Source: Litomosoides sigmodontis (taxonomy: Eukaryota > Nematoda > Chromadorea > Rhabditida > Onchocercidae). Taken from it: DNA of 64,000 nt. Position 1 is the stretch's first letter. Each line of letters opens with the position of its first letter. Location: contig OY718805.1 in NCBI GenBank assembly GCA_963070105.1, positions 8,042,001 through 8,106,000 of the forward strand. The letters are read 5' to 3'. Made by a program: the position numbers and the translations under genes. The notes under the pieces were generated by a model. The model did not search any database and was not told the DNA's origin. It saw only the letters and a program-made list of their open reading frames with translations. Shown in pieces: positions 1 to 17,400 of this stretch.

Positions 1-311
1 TTTCAAACGAACAATGTTGTTCATTTTACTATTTCGCGCTTTTTTTTTGCATTTTACTCTTTCCCGGTTTTCTTTCTTCCCTTTTTTTTTGTACTTCACT
101 CATTTCTTCCTAAATTTATACCTAGCCAGCCATGTTGCGCCTACTACATTTCTTGCAACAGTAGCCTGTAGACATAATACCTTCGTCGTCCCTCAGATAT
201 CTATCAGTTAAAAGTAAGACTATCAATAAAAGTACCGGTAGTTTGTCATTCAGCTATTAACTATTTTTCGTTGAAAAAAAAGCGCAAAACGTAAGTGTCT
301 AAAAATGAATC

Positions 312-763
<452 letters not shown>

Positions 764-3700
764 CTAGGAATGATTCAAAATGTGTGAGTAAAAAAAAAGT
801 TAGTATAAAAGTTTTCAAAAGTTTTTATCTTTTTTTTTTAAACAGCACTTTATTTGTAATGAATTAATAACATAATTTTGACATTTTCAATAATACCAAG
901 CAAATTTCATCCTCTCATTTTATCATGTCTTTTGAACAAGCAAAAACAAATGACTTTACGTTTGCGTTCTGAGGAATAGAAAAGCATTAAAAAGTTTAAT
1001 TGAAATTAAAAATAAATAAAGAAGAATTGTTGGAAGAATGTTTTTAGCGTTATCAGCTCTCGGCATCGTTCTATCACATTTTATGTAAATTTATCGATTA
1101 AAAAAATCTTTTTACGGTTATATTCATTTTTCAAAAAAAAAATTTTTTTTCAACAACAATTACATAAATGGATTATGTTTGTTAACCTAAAGTTAGAAAA
1201 ATATATGGCAAATGCAAAAATTGGTAATGAATAAAAATTAAATTTTAAAATGGAATTTCAATAACTTACACAGCGCACATATATCTAAAGCGTCAAAGAT
1301 CTACTCATTCATGGAAAGTCTCATGAACAGATGGAACAGGAGGTGATATTTTCAAAAAAAAAAAAGAAATCATTTGCTATTATCCTTCATAACATATGGT
1401 AGGCATTCTCAGTCTAACTGAAAAGAGAAGGGAGAGAAATGTCTTGTACAATGTGATATTTTTAAATTTCATTCAAAATTAATGAAATTATCCAAAAAAA
1501 AACGAATTTAAAAAATATTAGATGTGAAAGTTAGCTTTTTAAAACTGACAGACATTTCATGCAGCGCAATTCAAACAATTAATTAATTCACTTCTTTTAT
1601 TATTGCCAAACATTTTTCTTTTCTACTATTATTGTCAAAAAGAAAAAAGAGCAAAAAAAAAAGAAGCATTTTTTCATTGTTTAATATTCATTAAAGTGAA
1701 ATGAATTTAATTGAGTGATGGGTAAATCAATAAATGATGCTTACATTCCTTTTTTCTTTCATTGGGAGGAAAAAATGAGAAAGCAGAATGGAAGTGAAGA
1801 AGGAAGAGATGGAAAAAAGTGAAATTTAGAGAAGTAAAAAGTGGGAAAAAAAATGGAAAGAGAAAATCAACGTTGATTATGCGACTCATTGATCAATCAA
1901 TATTGATCACTGCACTATCGTTCACATTTTGATGAAAAAACAATTTTGTTTTTTTTTTTTTTGGGCAAATACAACAACTGTATAATAGAGTGCAATAAAA
2001 TTTATGTGAAAAAAAGTTTACAACAAATGATGATGGTTGCTTGATTCCTGCTTCGTACACTACTACTTTTACTATTTTCATAGTGAAATTATTGAATGCA
2101 TAAAATTGAAGTTACAATAAGCATTTACTTAAATTAGCATGGCATGTTAGCAGTAGGTGCTGACAAATAATAATAAATTCGAAGAATTGTGTGTTACAAT
2201 GAATTATTCATTTCGAAATGCACTTTAGCAAATTTTTCAATGAGTATATTATTTTTGAATAATTCATATTTATTAGTATATCGTGGGCAATTAATGTGTT
2301 AATTAATTACTTAATAATTGTTGGTGAAGTGGATTATTGGAGGTTATTAAACGAAATTTGCATAAACAATTCTACCTTTTCAACTGCTACAACTATAACT
2401 GAGAAATATTTATGTTGGAATGGGAAAAAGAACTAGTAAAAGGACAGGACAGAAAGGGCAAAAAGTAGCACACTTTAATTCTCTAATTTTTTTTTGAAAT
2501 TTTAAATAATTTTAGCAGCACGGAAAAATGACATAAATTTGTCCAACACATTTTGATTGTAACACATGCAGCAGCACATCTAGCATTTATCAGTTTCTAT
2601 TGAATGAAAATAAATAAAATTGAATTTTATAAAATTGCAAAATCCTAAATTTATAATTTGACAAACGCATGAAAAGAGTTGAAAATTACAGTGCATAAAG
2701 AAAGTGATGGAAAAGTGAACGAGATAATTCGGATTAAAAAATTTCATTGAAATGATAATTCCTTGCCTATTTATCATTTTTGAGTGCATTTTCTGATATC
2801 TTTAATCTTCTATTTCAAATCCTATTTTGCTAGAAAAACGTGCATCTTAACTTTGTTTACATGCATTCTCATAATTTCAATGTTAAATTTATTGTTAATT
2901 CTTTTTCATACAAAAATGAATATTCAATGTTAATTTCAAAAAAATTTCCGTCCATCCGTTCTTTTAAGTTTGCTAAAAGGCATTGTTAATGAATGCTCGT
3001 GCTAACTGTAATCAATACAAATTAGCTAGAAAAATTTAAAAAAATCTATTCTAACCTAATTCATTAATCATTATTGTCTTGAATAAATTCCACTTCATCT
3101 AATGTTAGACTTAAATTTATTGTATTTTATCAAATTAGACATTTAAATTTATTTTTCCCTTAAACTATATTAAAATCATTATCATATTGAAGCTTTCTTT
3201 CACTCCAACTACATTTAAAATTTTTATCAGTTGTTCAAGTTTCCCTTTCTACAGAAAGACGACAGAGAAAATTCATGCATTTCCGATATTTTCATTTAGG
3301 TAAAAAAAGCAAAATTTTTCTTGAAAATTTCAACGCAATATATCAAAATAAAATGACTAATAAAATAATTCATTTTTAATCCATCTGTTTTAGTAAATAA
3401 AACGATAGAATGTTCTTGTCTGAAGATGTCTTGCTAATTTTTTTATCATTTTAAAATATTTTCAAACAAATTATGAAATAGCGAATGCGTGTAGAGGGTT
3501 GGAAAAAAAATTGAATTGACGAATAATTAAAGCATGAATTATCCATCAATGCTGATCACAACTGCTAATTAAGCAAATTACAAGATTGGATTATTTGTGT
3601 AATTTCTCCAACGATTGCCGATAGAAACTTCTTCACAAAAATTAATGGGAGGCTTTTTTTTCATAAAAAAATTACAAAATTGAAAAAATTTTTTATTAAA

Positions 3701-5952
3701 ATTTAAGGTGCAAAGCAAAAACTGCTTAATTTCACCAAATACAAATGGCATTTATTCATTTCAATAATATTTTATAGCGATGAATTTCATACGAATAACT
3801 AAATTGGCAATGGAAATTCAAATTTTTGAAGTATATCTATGTTATGTGGCATTATCGATTGCTACCAAATTTAGCAAATGCTAATTATCCTAGAACAGTG
3901 GGAAAATTCCATCATTCACACCTCATTAGCACTTTCTAGGGCAAAATTAGGGTGAAAATTCCAGTTCCGTGACGTCATCGCTATACTAGCAAATTTTCAA
4001 AGATTGTAAAAATTTCTCCTAATATTTTCATATTATTAAATAATATACAACAATACATTACCAACAATAACAGCTGCAAAAATTGCTGCATTGAAATTTT
4101 TTTTTTATGCATTAATGAAAAATTTTGTTAATGTAATGCATGCAAACAACAGTTTCGAAACTTGTTTTGAAATTATTTTCCACTAGAAGGATGAAGCAGC
4201 GACAGTGTGAAGGAAAGAGGAAAAAAGAATGCAATACATTCTAATGCTAATTTCTAACATTTTCATTTTTGAAAATGAATTAGCTAAATTTAGCTAATTA
4301 AATGAAATAGACGAATAGCAAAAAAAAAGAATCGCTTGCAACAATTTTGCTACAAAGCACATTTTTTTTTGCACCATATAATCTAGCTGAAATTCTACTT
4401 AATCTAAAATTTTTAAGTTTTAAACTGAAAGTAAATATTTTAATGCAATGAAAAATGACAAAAAATTAAAATTCTACTAAATCTAAATTCTTTAAATTTT
4501 AAACTTAAATCAAAATTTAGATGTAGAAGAAGTGATAAAAATTTTATTAGCAATATGCTATGCGTCAATGTCGATAGACATGATGTCTCTAATGCTTTCC
4601 GATATCAAGAAAGGAAAGGAAAAAAACGATTGCATATTTTATAAAAAGCGAAGGATAAGCTTTTAAAGTGAAATTACCCGTTTGACGTCAGCCAATTATC
4701 GCTTACAACAATTCCATTTAATTAGCATTTTATTTTAGATGACAGCCGTTCATTCATTCATACATCCATCTACCTTCAACCAACCTATTGCTACTATTTT
4801 ATTCAAATAAAAGTGAAATGTATTTAGTGGAAATTTTATGTCAATAATTTTAATTCATTTTACAAAATTTATTCCCAAAAAAAAACCTTAAGATTCAAAA
4901 AGATACGTTAATGTTTTTTTTTACAGTTATTATTTTTTCTCAAAAAATATTGCTAACCGCGGTGTTAGATTTGTTGAATTTATAAGGAATAATTGACATT
5001 AATATTTTTTGTTTAATTAAGAAAATGCTCAAATGTTCACTGTCAAATTATGAGTAATTGAAATTAGTAATATTTTGGAAAATGTTAAACGTGCGACGGA
5101 ATGATGAGGTAATTGAATGTGTGGATAGGAAGCATTCCTACAAGCTTGCATGAACCACTTCTTTTTTTTTGCTGTGAAAAGAATTTGTTAATTTGAAGGA
5201 AATTTTATTAGTGAATTTACAAGGAAGAAAAAATAATAAAAGAAATAAAATTAAAATTCATTTTTTTCCTTAGAAAAAGTCAAATTTCGTGAAAAGAAAA
5301 AAGGATACCGCACCAAAGTTGAACTAAAATTGAATTAAGAAAGCAAACACAATTTTTCATTGAAAGGGAAAAAGCCCAAGAGAAGTCAATGATAATTGGG
5401 AATGCTAAACGAGCGTGACAGAGAGCAATCGAAAATTGAAATTGCAAAAAATTTTTGATCAAGAATTTTTTTACAAAAAAAAATTTGTTAAACAAGTTTG
5501 GTAGTGAAATGATAAAGTAGCTATCATGCTCGGTACTTTTTCCTGTCAAACCGAACTTCGATTTTCACTAATGAATTATTGGAAATGACTTATTACCATT
5601 TCTTTTTTTTATTTAGTCAACGCTTCAATATGTAAAAAAATGACCTAACTTTAGCAACAGTAATGAGCGAATGCATATTTCATAATGACAAATTGAGCAA
5701 AAAAAGAGCATTCACAGCAAAGCAGTTGGCAAAATTTTAATGATTTTCTGCTACGATGTAAATTAAAAATGCAAAAGTTCCACATCAGAAGAAATTTTAG
5801 AAAATAAAGTTGGCAAAAAAAAGAAAAAAAATTTTTTAGAAAAAATTTGAAAGAAATTTTAGAAAAGTTCGGAAAAACTAACAAACTTAGAAGAAATTAA
5901 ACATCTTTAAAAGTTGTACAGTAATTTCAAACATCGTTCCTTTTTTGAAATA

Positions 5953-5954
<2 letters not shown>

Positions 5955-5986
<32 letters not shown>
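5955..5986. repeat. Poly-T run of 32 nt
   Basis: This is the longest uninterrupted homopolymer I noticed in the window. No target-site duplication or element body could be identified next to it, so it is not called a retroposon tail. Confidence 0.85.
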
Positions 5987-5989
<3 letters not shown>

Positions 5990-7125
5990 GAATACAACAA
6001 TTAGTTTAGCATTTGAGATTGCCATGAAAAAAAAACGTTCACAGTTTTCTATTGATTGAATTTGAATATTTTAATTTTTAACATTGACTTACTGCTCATC
6101 CTAATCTGCTGTAAAATAAAACGGGTAAACGAATGTATATTACATTAAGCCAGTGGCATGCATGTCACACGTGTATGTGCGTCACATGCAGCCGTCACGA
6201 CGCAATAAATTCCGTCAAAAGAAAGTTCCAAGAATGCGAGTAATTTAATTGAAATATTTTTTCCCGTAAATGATTACATCATTTTATTGATTTTATTACT
6301 CAATCTGATATTCAGGAAATCACAATACCCTCATATCACATAAACAATCACTCACTTTTTGAACTGTTTGAATGTGCTAAAATTAACACTTCAATATGAC
6401 AATAGCAAGATGATTAATTGAGTAGTACAGGTAGATCGATAATTGCAATGAATGAACGCGTAGATACTTAAACAATTAAATAACAAAACTAATTGAACAG
6501 GAAAAAATTTCTCCCAGTACTGAAAACAAAAAATAATTGCTTCACTTTTTTTTGAATAATTTATGAAATTATCACAAAATTGATCTAAAAATTTCAATTT
6601 ATAAAACATAGCAAATTTTGGTTTGGAATATTAAATGAAAAGACATTTGATTGGATGAAATAAAATGTGTTTCGGACATTTTAGGATCAAATAAGACATT
6701 GATTATTTGAGCAATTTCATCATTTTCTTTTTTCCTCACAAAATTTCAACGCCTCTCTGCTCCAACTGAAATATTTTCTTGTTAAATTGAAATATTTCAC
6801 TTCCTTTATGTTTGAATTTTTTTTCCTCCATGTTTGAATTTTTCCTGACTAAACGCTTTGCTTTTTTTTCACATCTCCTTTCTTATTAACACTCAATTCA
6901 TCGGTAATTACTGCCAGTTTCGCAAATTTTTCAACATTTTAAATTGACCAATTAAAAATTCGCCTTCCGTCGACATTCTCTGTCATTTCATTTTTGCTTG
7001 TTTATTTTCGTCATCGAAATTATTTGTAATCATTGCAATCATTTTGTCATTCCATTCCTACATCGTTTCTCAAATCGTTGTTCATTGTAAAAAAAATGTT
7101 AAAATTTGATAAGGCAATGTTGCAA

Positions 7126-7345
7126 GTACCACTTATCAGTGCCATTAGATTCTTTTACGTGTACGTATGTCTAACGATAAGCTAATTTTAGCTAATAATA
7201 GATAAGTGTCAAGGCGTACTACACATGTTGACGATATACTACTTATCAGCGCTACCTTATTCATTCAGATTTAACGGTATATATCTTATTAACGGCAACG
7301 ATAAGCTAATTTTAATTAGCAATAGGCAGCCCTTAGGATTACCTT
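7126..7345. repeat. Degenerate direct repeat with GATAAG/CTTATC motifs
   Basis: Two diverged copies are visible. Each has acttatcag-gc, a spacer, then cgataagctaatttta. The first lies at about 7130-7215 and the second at about 7249-7325. Related GATAAG-rich stretches occur near 13490-13540 and 40700-40740, so this may be an old dispersed repeat. Confidence 0.4.
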
Positions 7346-10134
7346 ACTTTAAGCATAATTGATAAAAGTACTTCCTCTATCAGTTGCTATCATTTTCATG
7401 CAAATTGAACTCCTGACTGCAATATTTTCCAATCCCCCGGTTTTCTTCCTACATTTAAAAAAAAAAGAGCAAAGAAAAATGCTCAAAACAACACGAAAAT
7501 CATGCTAAGAGCGTAATGAAACATTTTCGTCTCTCAAAATTACTTTCAAAATGAAGATAAATTGGAATGGTTGACGAAAAATGCAGTGAAAATTGTTGCA
7601 TTGGAGAGTTATGAGAAGCAGAACAAAGCAAAAACAATTAAAATATTTATGAAAAAGAAAATTTAAAAATTCATAAAGCTCTCAAAAAATGCAAACAATT
7701 TAATTTCTCTTATTTTTTTAACAGAAAAAATTTTTTGATATGAACAAATTAATTTTACAAATCAATCGATACAATTATTTGCTCATAAATGATGAAATAA
7801 ACAAACAATTAATCGAAAATGTTAACATTTCACTTATTTTAATCTATAAAAAAGGAAATGTTCAGGAAAAAGAATATAAAATAAAAGAAGCTTACCGATG
7901 CAAAATAGTTCAATGAGTTGCTGTTGCAAATGTCATTTTCATAGATTAAATTTGCAAATTTCACAAGTAAACAAACATTTAGCAAGGCTTACTACCTGCT
8001 CGATGAAGTTATCACACGCTCAATGACAAATAGCGAATTTTAAGAGTGGAAAATTTAGCTATTTATTTATTTATCTGCCGACAGCTAAATGACAACTTAT
8101 AGATTTAGTGTGACACAGCAACGTAATTTTAAAACCTGTTTTATGCACCGCTAAATTATATTGCATGAATTTTTGGCCATAGCCAGAGAGATACGTGAAA
8201 CATTGGCCGTAGCCATAAAAAAACGTAAGCGTTTGGTTATAAAAATTAAAAAAATTGTATTTCAAAGCAGTTGAATGCTTGTAATGTGCATGCATACATC
8301 CACGTATTTTCGTATTGCGAAATCAAATAGAAATTTGTGAAATTAAAATGTTCACATGTTTATTTTGGATGAGAAAATTTGTTCAGTGCAAATTCAATTT
8401 TTTCATGGATAATAATTTCAGGTAGGTATTTAAACTTGTTTATTGCTTGAAATAATTATCACTCATTTCATGCTAATCAGGCATACGATCGTTGTTGCCA
8501 CGTAGAAATCACGCTAATTACGTGGAAAAATTTTTTTCAAGTTTTGCATAATTTTTTTAGTGAAAAAAATATAAAATAATATGTGAAGAAAATGAAATTT
8601 CATATAATTTTTTTTTCACTAATACAATTAATTCATTAACTTAATGTAACAGAATGGAAACATGCAGGACATTGAATGAACAAGGAAAATGTAAGGGAAA
8701 AGTTTTTTTTTTTTTAAAATTCAGTTGTGAAATAGAGAGTTTTTTTTTGTCTCGATTTCACAATTGCATTTAAATCGGTAGAATTGAAGAAACTTTCACT
8801 TTCATTTCCATTTTTTTGCAAATGAAGTGAAATTGAAAAATGCAGCGCAATGTGGAAAACCCATTTTGAAAATAATTGCAAAAAATAATCCCTATTAAAT
8901 GGACAGCTGTATTGAGTGAAACAGTTAAGAACCGCTCCAATTTAAAATTAATTCAATGAAGGAAAAAATCGTGAGAGTAATTAAATTATCAGTATTATTA
9001 CGATTCTTACATCATCATCATCATTATGGCTATTTTCTTATTCCATCAAATTGCTATGATGGAGAAACAATGAAGTTTCTAAAAAATGAATTATAACAGA
9101 TGAATGCTTCAATGAAAAGCATACAACTAGCTGCACTTAAATTAACTAATTAAGCTTGATAAGTTTGACACTTCGTGGTCTATCTCATTCTGTTCAATCG
9201 TAATTTTTCCTCGTCCGTCGCTCATATTTAGCTATTCCTTCTTTTTTTTTTTTGTAATAGTAAAACGTTGATGTTTGACTGATTAGGAAGAAATGATAGA
9301 AGATTGTGGTGGGGAATATGAAGTTTGTGTAAGATAATCATAACACTAATTAAAATGATGAGAGAACAGGATGGAAGCGATGTGTAACACTTATCGTCAT
9401 TTTCCCCTTCCACTTCATGTGCAACATCTTACAAATTTTACACATTTTAAGAAGTAAAATGCCGAACTTTTAATTACAACAATCAGGAATAGTAAAAAAA
9501 AAAGTAAATGGACGAATGGCATGGATGAGTTGTAAACTGAAAGAATGAAGAAACCATGCATACGGCTAATTTCAGAACTATTCGATCACATTCAAATGTT
9601 ATTTGGATGATTGCGTGTTATATTAATTTGCAAGCATCCGTATTCCATCGTCACCTCAAAGATCAACCTCTTGGAAAGTTTTATTTTTTTAATAAGTTCC
9701 ATTTTTAATAAGCTGTCATTCAACTGTGATTCACACATGTTAAATATCAATGTGCTAAAAAATTTGCAATTGACAACTGAGAATGTCACTGATTATCTGA
9801 GGATTTTGTATCTACTATTTGAATGTAAAACTTCTGACGATTACTTCACATTCTTTAGCTAGAATTTTGACTCTTACATTATGCGAAGAAATAAAAAAAA
9901 GGATTTTATCATCATAACACGGATTTTAATAACTTGAGTTATGCAAGAGAACAAAACTACGATTATAAAAGAAGCAACGACAAATGGTTTAAATTATGAA
10001 CTGACACTCAAGCAACTATTATTGCTACACGGATAACAATTCGTACCCATGAAAGGAGGGATATAGGGCACACTGCTCAGTTAAAAAGCAATAAATATTT
10101 GGTTTTTTTTTAAATCAACATCTCAAAATCTACT

Positions 10135-13274
<3,140 letters not shown>

Positions 13275-14009
13275 AGCTAACGATGCGCTTTTTGTGAATC
13301 GAAGAGAAATCCGCTGCAATATAATGTAAACAGTAAAAAAAAAGTCTTTTTCATGCGCACGAATCAGTTTAAAATGTCAACGTTCGTTTTCAATAGACAT
13401 AAATGTAACTAAGAACTGTATTTTAATTAACAATGATATTTTCTCTTTCTCAAAGTAAAGGTAATGGAAGATAATAAAGTTATTGTCAGTTGCTGATAAA
13501 TAACCTTATCATTAACTAATATTAGATAAGGATGATAAAAGTATTCCCACAATCATCAGTCATTAACGCGAACTTTTTGTAAACTTTTATAATTGTTAAC
13601 TTTTCAATTCAAACAGTTTTTATTGTACTAAAATTAAGTGCATTCGCCTTACACCACACGTTTGAAAGAAGAATAGCAATGCTTATCGTTCTAGCTTTCC
13701 CACATTTTTATAATTGTTTGCGTAAACTCTAAAACCACACGAATTTTACGGAATATTATCACCTGAAATTTAATGAAATTTTAGCGGAAGTAAACCAAGC
13801 TTTACTGAGAAATGTGATAAAGAGTGGAAGAAAAAAAACAAGCTTTATAGTTTATTTTTAGCAAAAATTGAAAGTTAACGAAATATGTCGTTTGAACGGA
13901 AAGACGTGCGAGAATGTGTGAACGTGAACATATACGTGAACAGTCAGTGGAAGAGCGAGTGCAATCTCTCATCCAACGCAATCATTCACTCCTTCCTACA
14001 TCACTGAGA

Positions 14010-14029
14010 TGAGAGAGCGAGAGAGAGAC

Positions 14030-14105
<76 letters not shown>
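14010..14105. repeat. (GA)n microsatellite upstream of enolase
   Basis: The run of about 45 GA dinucleotides has two GACA interruptions at its left end and lies roughly 740 bp upstream of the enolase start codon. GA tracts can bind GAGA-type factors or form triplex DNA, but no function is shown here. Confidence 0.9.
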
Positions 14106-14110
<5 letters not shown>

Positions 14111-15244
14111 GAGAAATGGAAGAAGGGAAAAAAAGATTGCAAAAGTGTGCAAGTTTCTAGTCGTTTTCATTTATTTTTCAAATATTTGTACATTCCATTG
14201 TTTCGCATTATTTTTTTTATAAAAATAAATTCATTTCTTTCTTCTTTTCCAATAATTAATAATATTAACAGTAATTAATGACAGGAATATATCAACAGCA
14301 ATAGTAAATAAAAAATATTTGTACAGCAATAGTAAATAAATAAATTAAATAAAAAAATAATAAAACTACGTAGATTTTATTTTTAATAACACTTGTTTAG
14401 CAATTGATTTAACTTACAAACAAAAAAAAATTTCATCAAAAAATTTTCTCAAATGAAAATGAATTCGTTTTTTCGTTTTTCCCTTTATTTTGAAAGCAGG
14501 GCGGGAGAGGGGTGGGGGAGTGTAAGTTCACGTGTGGGTGTAAGTTAATTTCTTGACAATATCCTAATTTTCGTTTAAAAATTTTCACTGCATGAAGTAA
14601 TTTGTACATGAAAATATTTCCTTAAAGAGTAAAAAGAAATAAGTTGGAGGAACAGTTGCAATTGCGAAACGAAGTCCAACATTAGTCCGAAGGCGTAGAA
14701 GTGATAATTGAAAAATGGATATAAAGAGAGAGAGAGAGACAGAGAGAGAGAGAAATAGGATGCGTGTACTGCTTTATGATTCAAACAAATAATACCACTG
14801 CGTATCATTATGTAAAATCGTGAAGCTAACTTATTGTTGCCACTAATATTTCGTAGAATATACGTGGATATGTGTGATAGCAGAATTCTATTTAGAAATT
14901 GAATTTCTGATAAAATGTGGCAAGTAGAGGTGAGGATAGCTGTTACGCTAGATGCAGAGGAGGATTTAGTTGACGGCGAGTGAGCAGCGTAAAAGTAAAG
15001 TGATCGGAAACGTTGGCCGAGAAGGCCGGCCATACGCGACGCTACAACGTGAGAAGTAAGAAGTGATGTTAGTGAGGGAAATGAAGAGAAAGGAAGCGAA
15101 TCAAATATTACTAGTTGTCTGCAACAGCTCTAACATTCTGTCCGTTAAACTGAACATACGTAGACATACCTACGCTTGCTTTTACACGCACGTTCGCACA
15201 TACATGCAATATTTACACATCAGCATACATGAGTGTTCCTAGAG

Positions 15245-15284
<40 letters not shown>

Positions 15285-15464
15285 ACACACACATACACAC
15301 ACACATACACACACACATACACACACACATACACACACACATACACACACACATACACACACACATACACACACACATACACACACACACATACACACAC
15401 ACACATACACACACACACATACACACAGACACGCACGCACGCACGCACGCACACGCACACATAC
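15245..15464. repeat. (CA)n microsatellite with nested 12 bp minisatellite
   Basis: A pure (CA)n run passes into a series of about ten units of atacacacacac (period 12), then a cgca run repeated four times and a terminal cacacgcacacat. Overlapping ORFs on both strands are artefacts of the dinucleotide. Confidence 0.93.
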
Positions 15465-17400
15465 ATGAAAAATGAAAGCAACAGGTGAAAGCGTCAGGAA
15501 TAAAGGGCATCTTTATGTCTTCTTTGTTTCACTCTTTCTTTTCCTGTATACGTTGAAGATTAATTACGAAGGAGGAGGAAGAGGATGAAGAGAGAGAGAG
15601 AGAGAGAGCAAGAGAGAGAGAGAGGTAGAGGGAAAAATGGAGAGAAACAAAATCAATAAAATTTTTTTGTACATGTTGCACTCTTCGATCAACTTCCCTG
15701 ACAAACCTTTCTGCAAGGACTACTGAAAGAGAAAGAGAAAGAGAGAGAGAGAGAGAAAAAGAGGGATAGAAGCACAGAGTGAAGGTGTCGTGGACATTAT
15801 TTGTGATCGCAACTCACCCAACTGTATTTCATAGCGTCACTTTTTAGCATCGATAATACCTTTGCAGCCCAAAATCATTCTTTCCACTTTAATGTGAGCA
15901 CGTTTTTTTTTTTGCGTTATGATTAATTGCTTAATGATGACGATGGATTATTGATTGATGGATCGTTGATTGATCAATTATTGATTGATTGATGATTACA
16001 ATGTTTTCCAATGATTGTACTAATGAGTGAGGGTTGTAAAAATCATTAGAACAAAGTAAGGAGTTATTTATCAAGAAATAATACTTTGTTGTGTACTTCG
16101 ATGTAATTATTTATTTGTGCTAATTTGATAGAATTAATTATATTTTCTGTCATTGTCGTCTGTCCTGCCTATCATTTGCGTCATTAGTTTTTATTTGAAA
16201 TGTTGCAATGAAAGGTTTAACAATTGTGTGTAAACTTTCATGAGGTATGATGGTAAGTTTGAAGCAATAATGCATGAATTAATAATAATACAATACCGTA
16301 AAATTTTGTTATTTAAATAAAATTTAAAATGTGAAAAGCGGACAAAGGTGCTAGATATATGTTGTTGATCGAAAGTGTACTTGTTACATCTATCAATGAA
16401 TCGCTTAGTATTGTTACTTATTATTTTACTATTACTATTAATAAGTTACTATAAAATATCGCTACTATAGGTGCACCATGTGCAAGACTTTGATTGCAGT
16501 GCGATTCATTTGTAATGAATAAAATAGAAAGCAAAAAAAGAAACTGAGGAGCGAAAAGTGAAATCGCTAAAAAACCCCAACGTATAAATTCTCCATCATT
16601 CAATTATTGCGTAGCGTAGCGGAAATAAAATTACACGCTGTGAGCGGGAAATTTCATTGTCACCTCTCTAATTTTCATCATTAACGCAAAAATGAAGTTA
16701 AATTGCGAGCGTGCAAAAAAACAAATTCAATTATACATTGCTTTGACGGTTGAATTAAAGCATTTAGATGTCTTTTAGCAATCAATGATGATCTTGAGAA
16801 TGCTCAAAGATATGTAATTTCTCAGATTAAAAGTTAAACATTTAAATTGTATAAAAAATAAGTGTAAGAGGGTCAGAGAAAGGTTATGCTTCACTTCGAA
16901 TTTTGTCATCTTCGATCCGTTGGATGTACTTCCATTAATTTTTATTTAATTAAAATTGTCCATACAATTGTGCAAATTTTTTTGTGACATACGTAGATGA
17001 AAACAATTTAACCTCAGCACTTTTAGAATTTTTGGATTGGCAGGAATCATTTATTGTTTTCCTGCAATCGCGAAAATTTTGAGTAAATGAAATCAAGATG
17101 GATCACATCAGTATGTCTAAATAGTTATTTTACAACAATTAGATTTACATTTACGATGAAATCTCATTTACAATAAAATTACAAAATCTTATTTGCAATG
17201 AGATTTTATTCATTTTTAAATTGAAAATATAAGCGAAGCAATTCTATTGCTCAACAAACCAACCAACAATCATTTTCATCAACAAGTTGTCAAATTTCCG
17301 AAACTTTTATGAAATGAGTGAAGTTTTTGACCTTTAAAATTATTCGCAAATATATCTATTTTACACGTTTCATTATTATCGCTTACCACATTGCTACTTC

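Larger units (their letters stand above)
13314..17400. other. Region upstream of enolase, microsatellite-rich
   Basis: The region between enolase and the first GPCR has no supportable gene. It holds the enolase promoter side (13.3-14 kb), the (GA)n and (CA)n tracts, further GA runs at 15590-15625 and 15725-15765, and GATTGATT repeats at about 15940-16010. A minus-strand ORF at 14575-15033 is low-complexity in part and shows no family resemblance. Confidence 0.6.

Noticed and set aside
3970..3977. TGACGTCA (CRE) and similar TGACGTC sites elsewhere
   Set aside because: Single 8-mers in 64 kb are expected by chance, and none sits at a consistent distance from a start codon.
14575..15033. 152 aa minus-strand ORF beginning MAGLLGQRFRSLYF
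   Set aside because: It has no recognisable domain, part of it is a Ser-Leu run from a (GA)n tract, and no phase-compatible exons were found nearby.
15245..15464. CRISPR-like regular spacing
   Set aside because: The 12 bp periodicity is a nested microsatellite without unique spacers, and the genome is eukaryotic.
15213..15510. Cys-Val and His-Thr repeat ORFs
   Set aside because: They are dinucleotide (CA)n artefacts.
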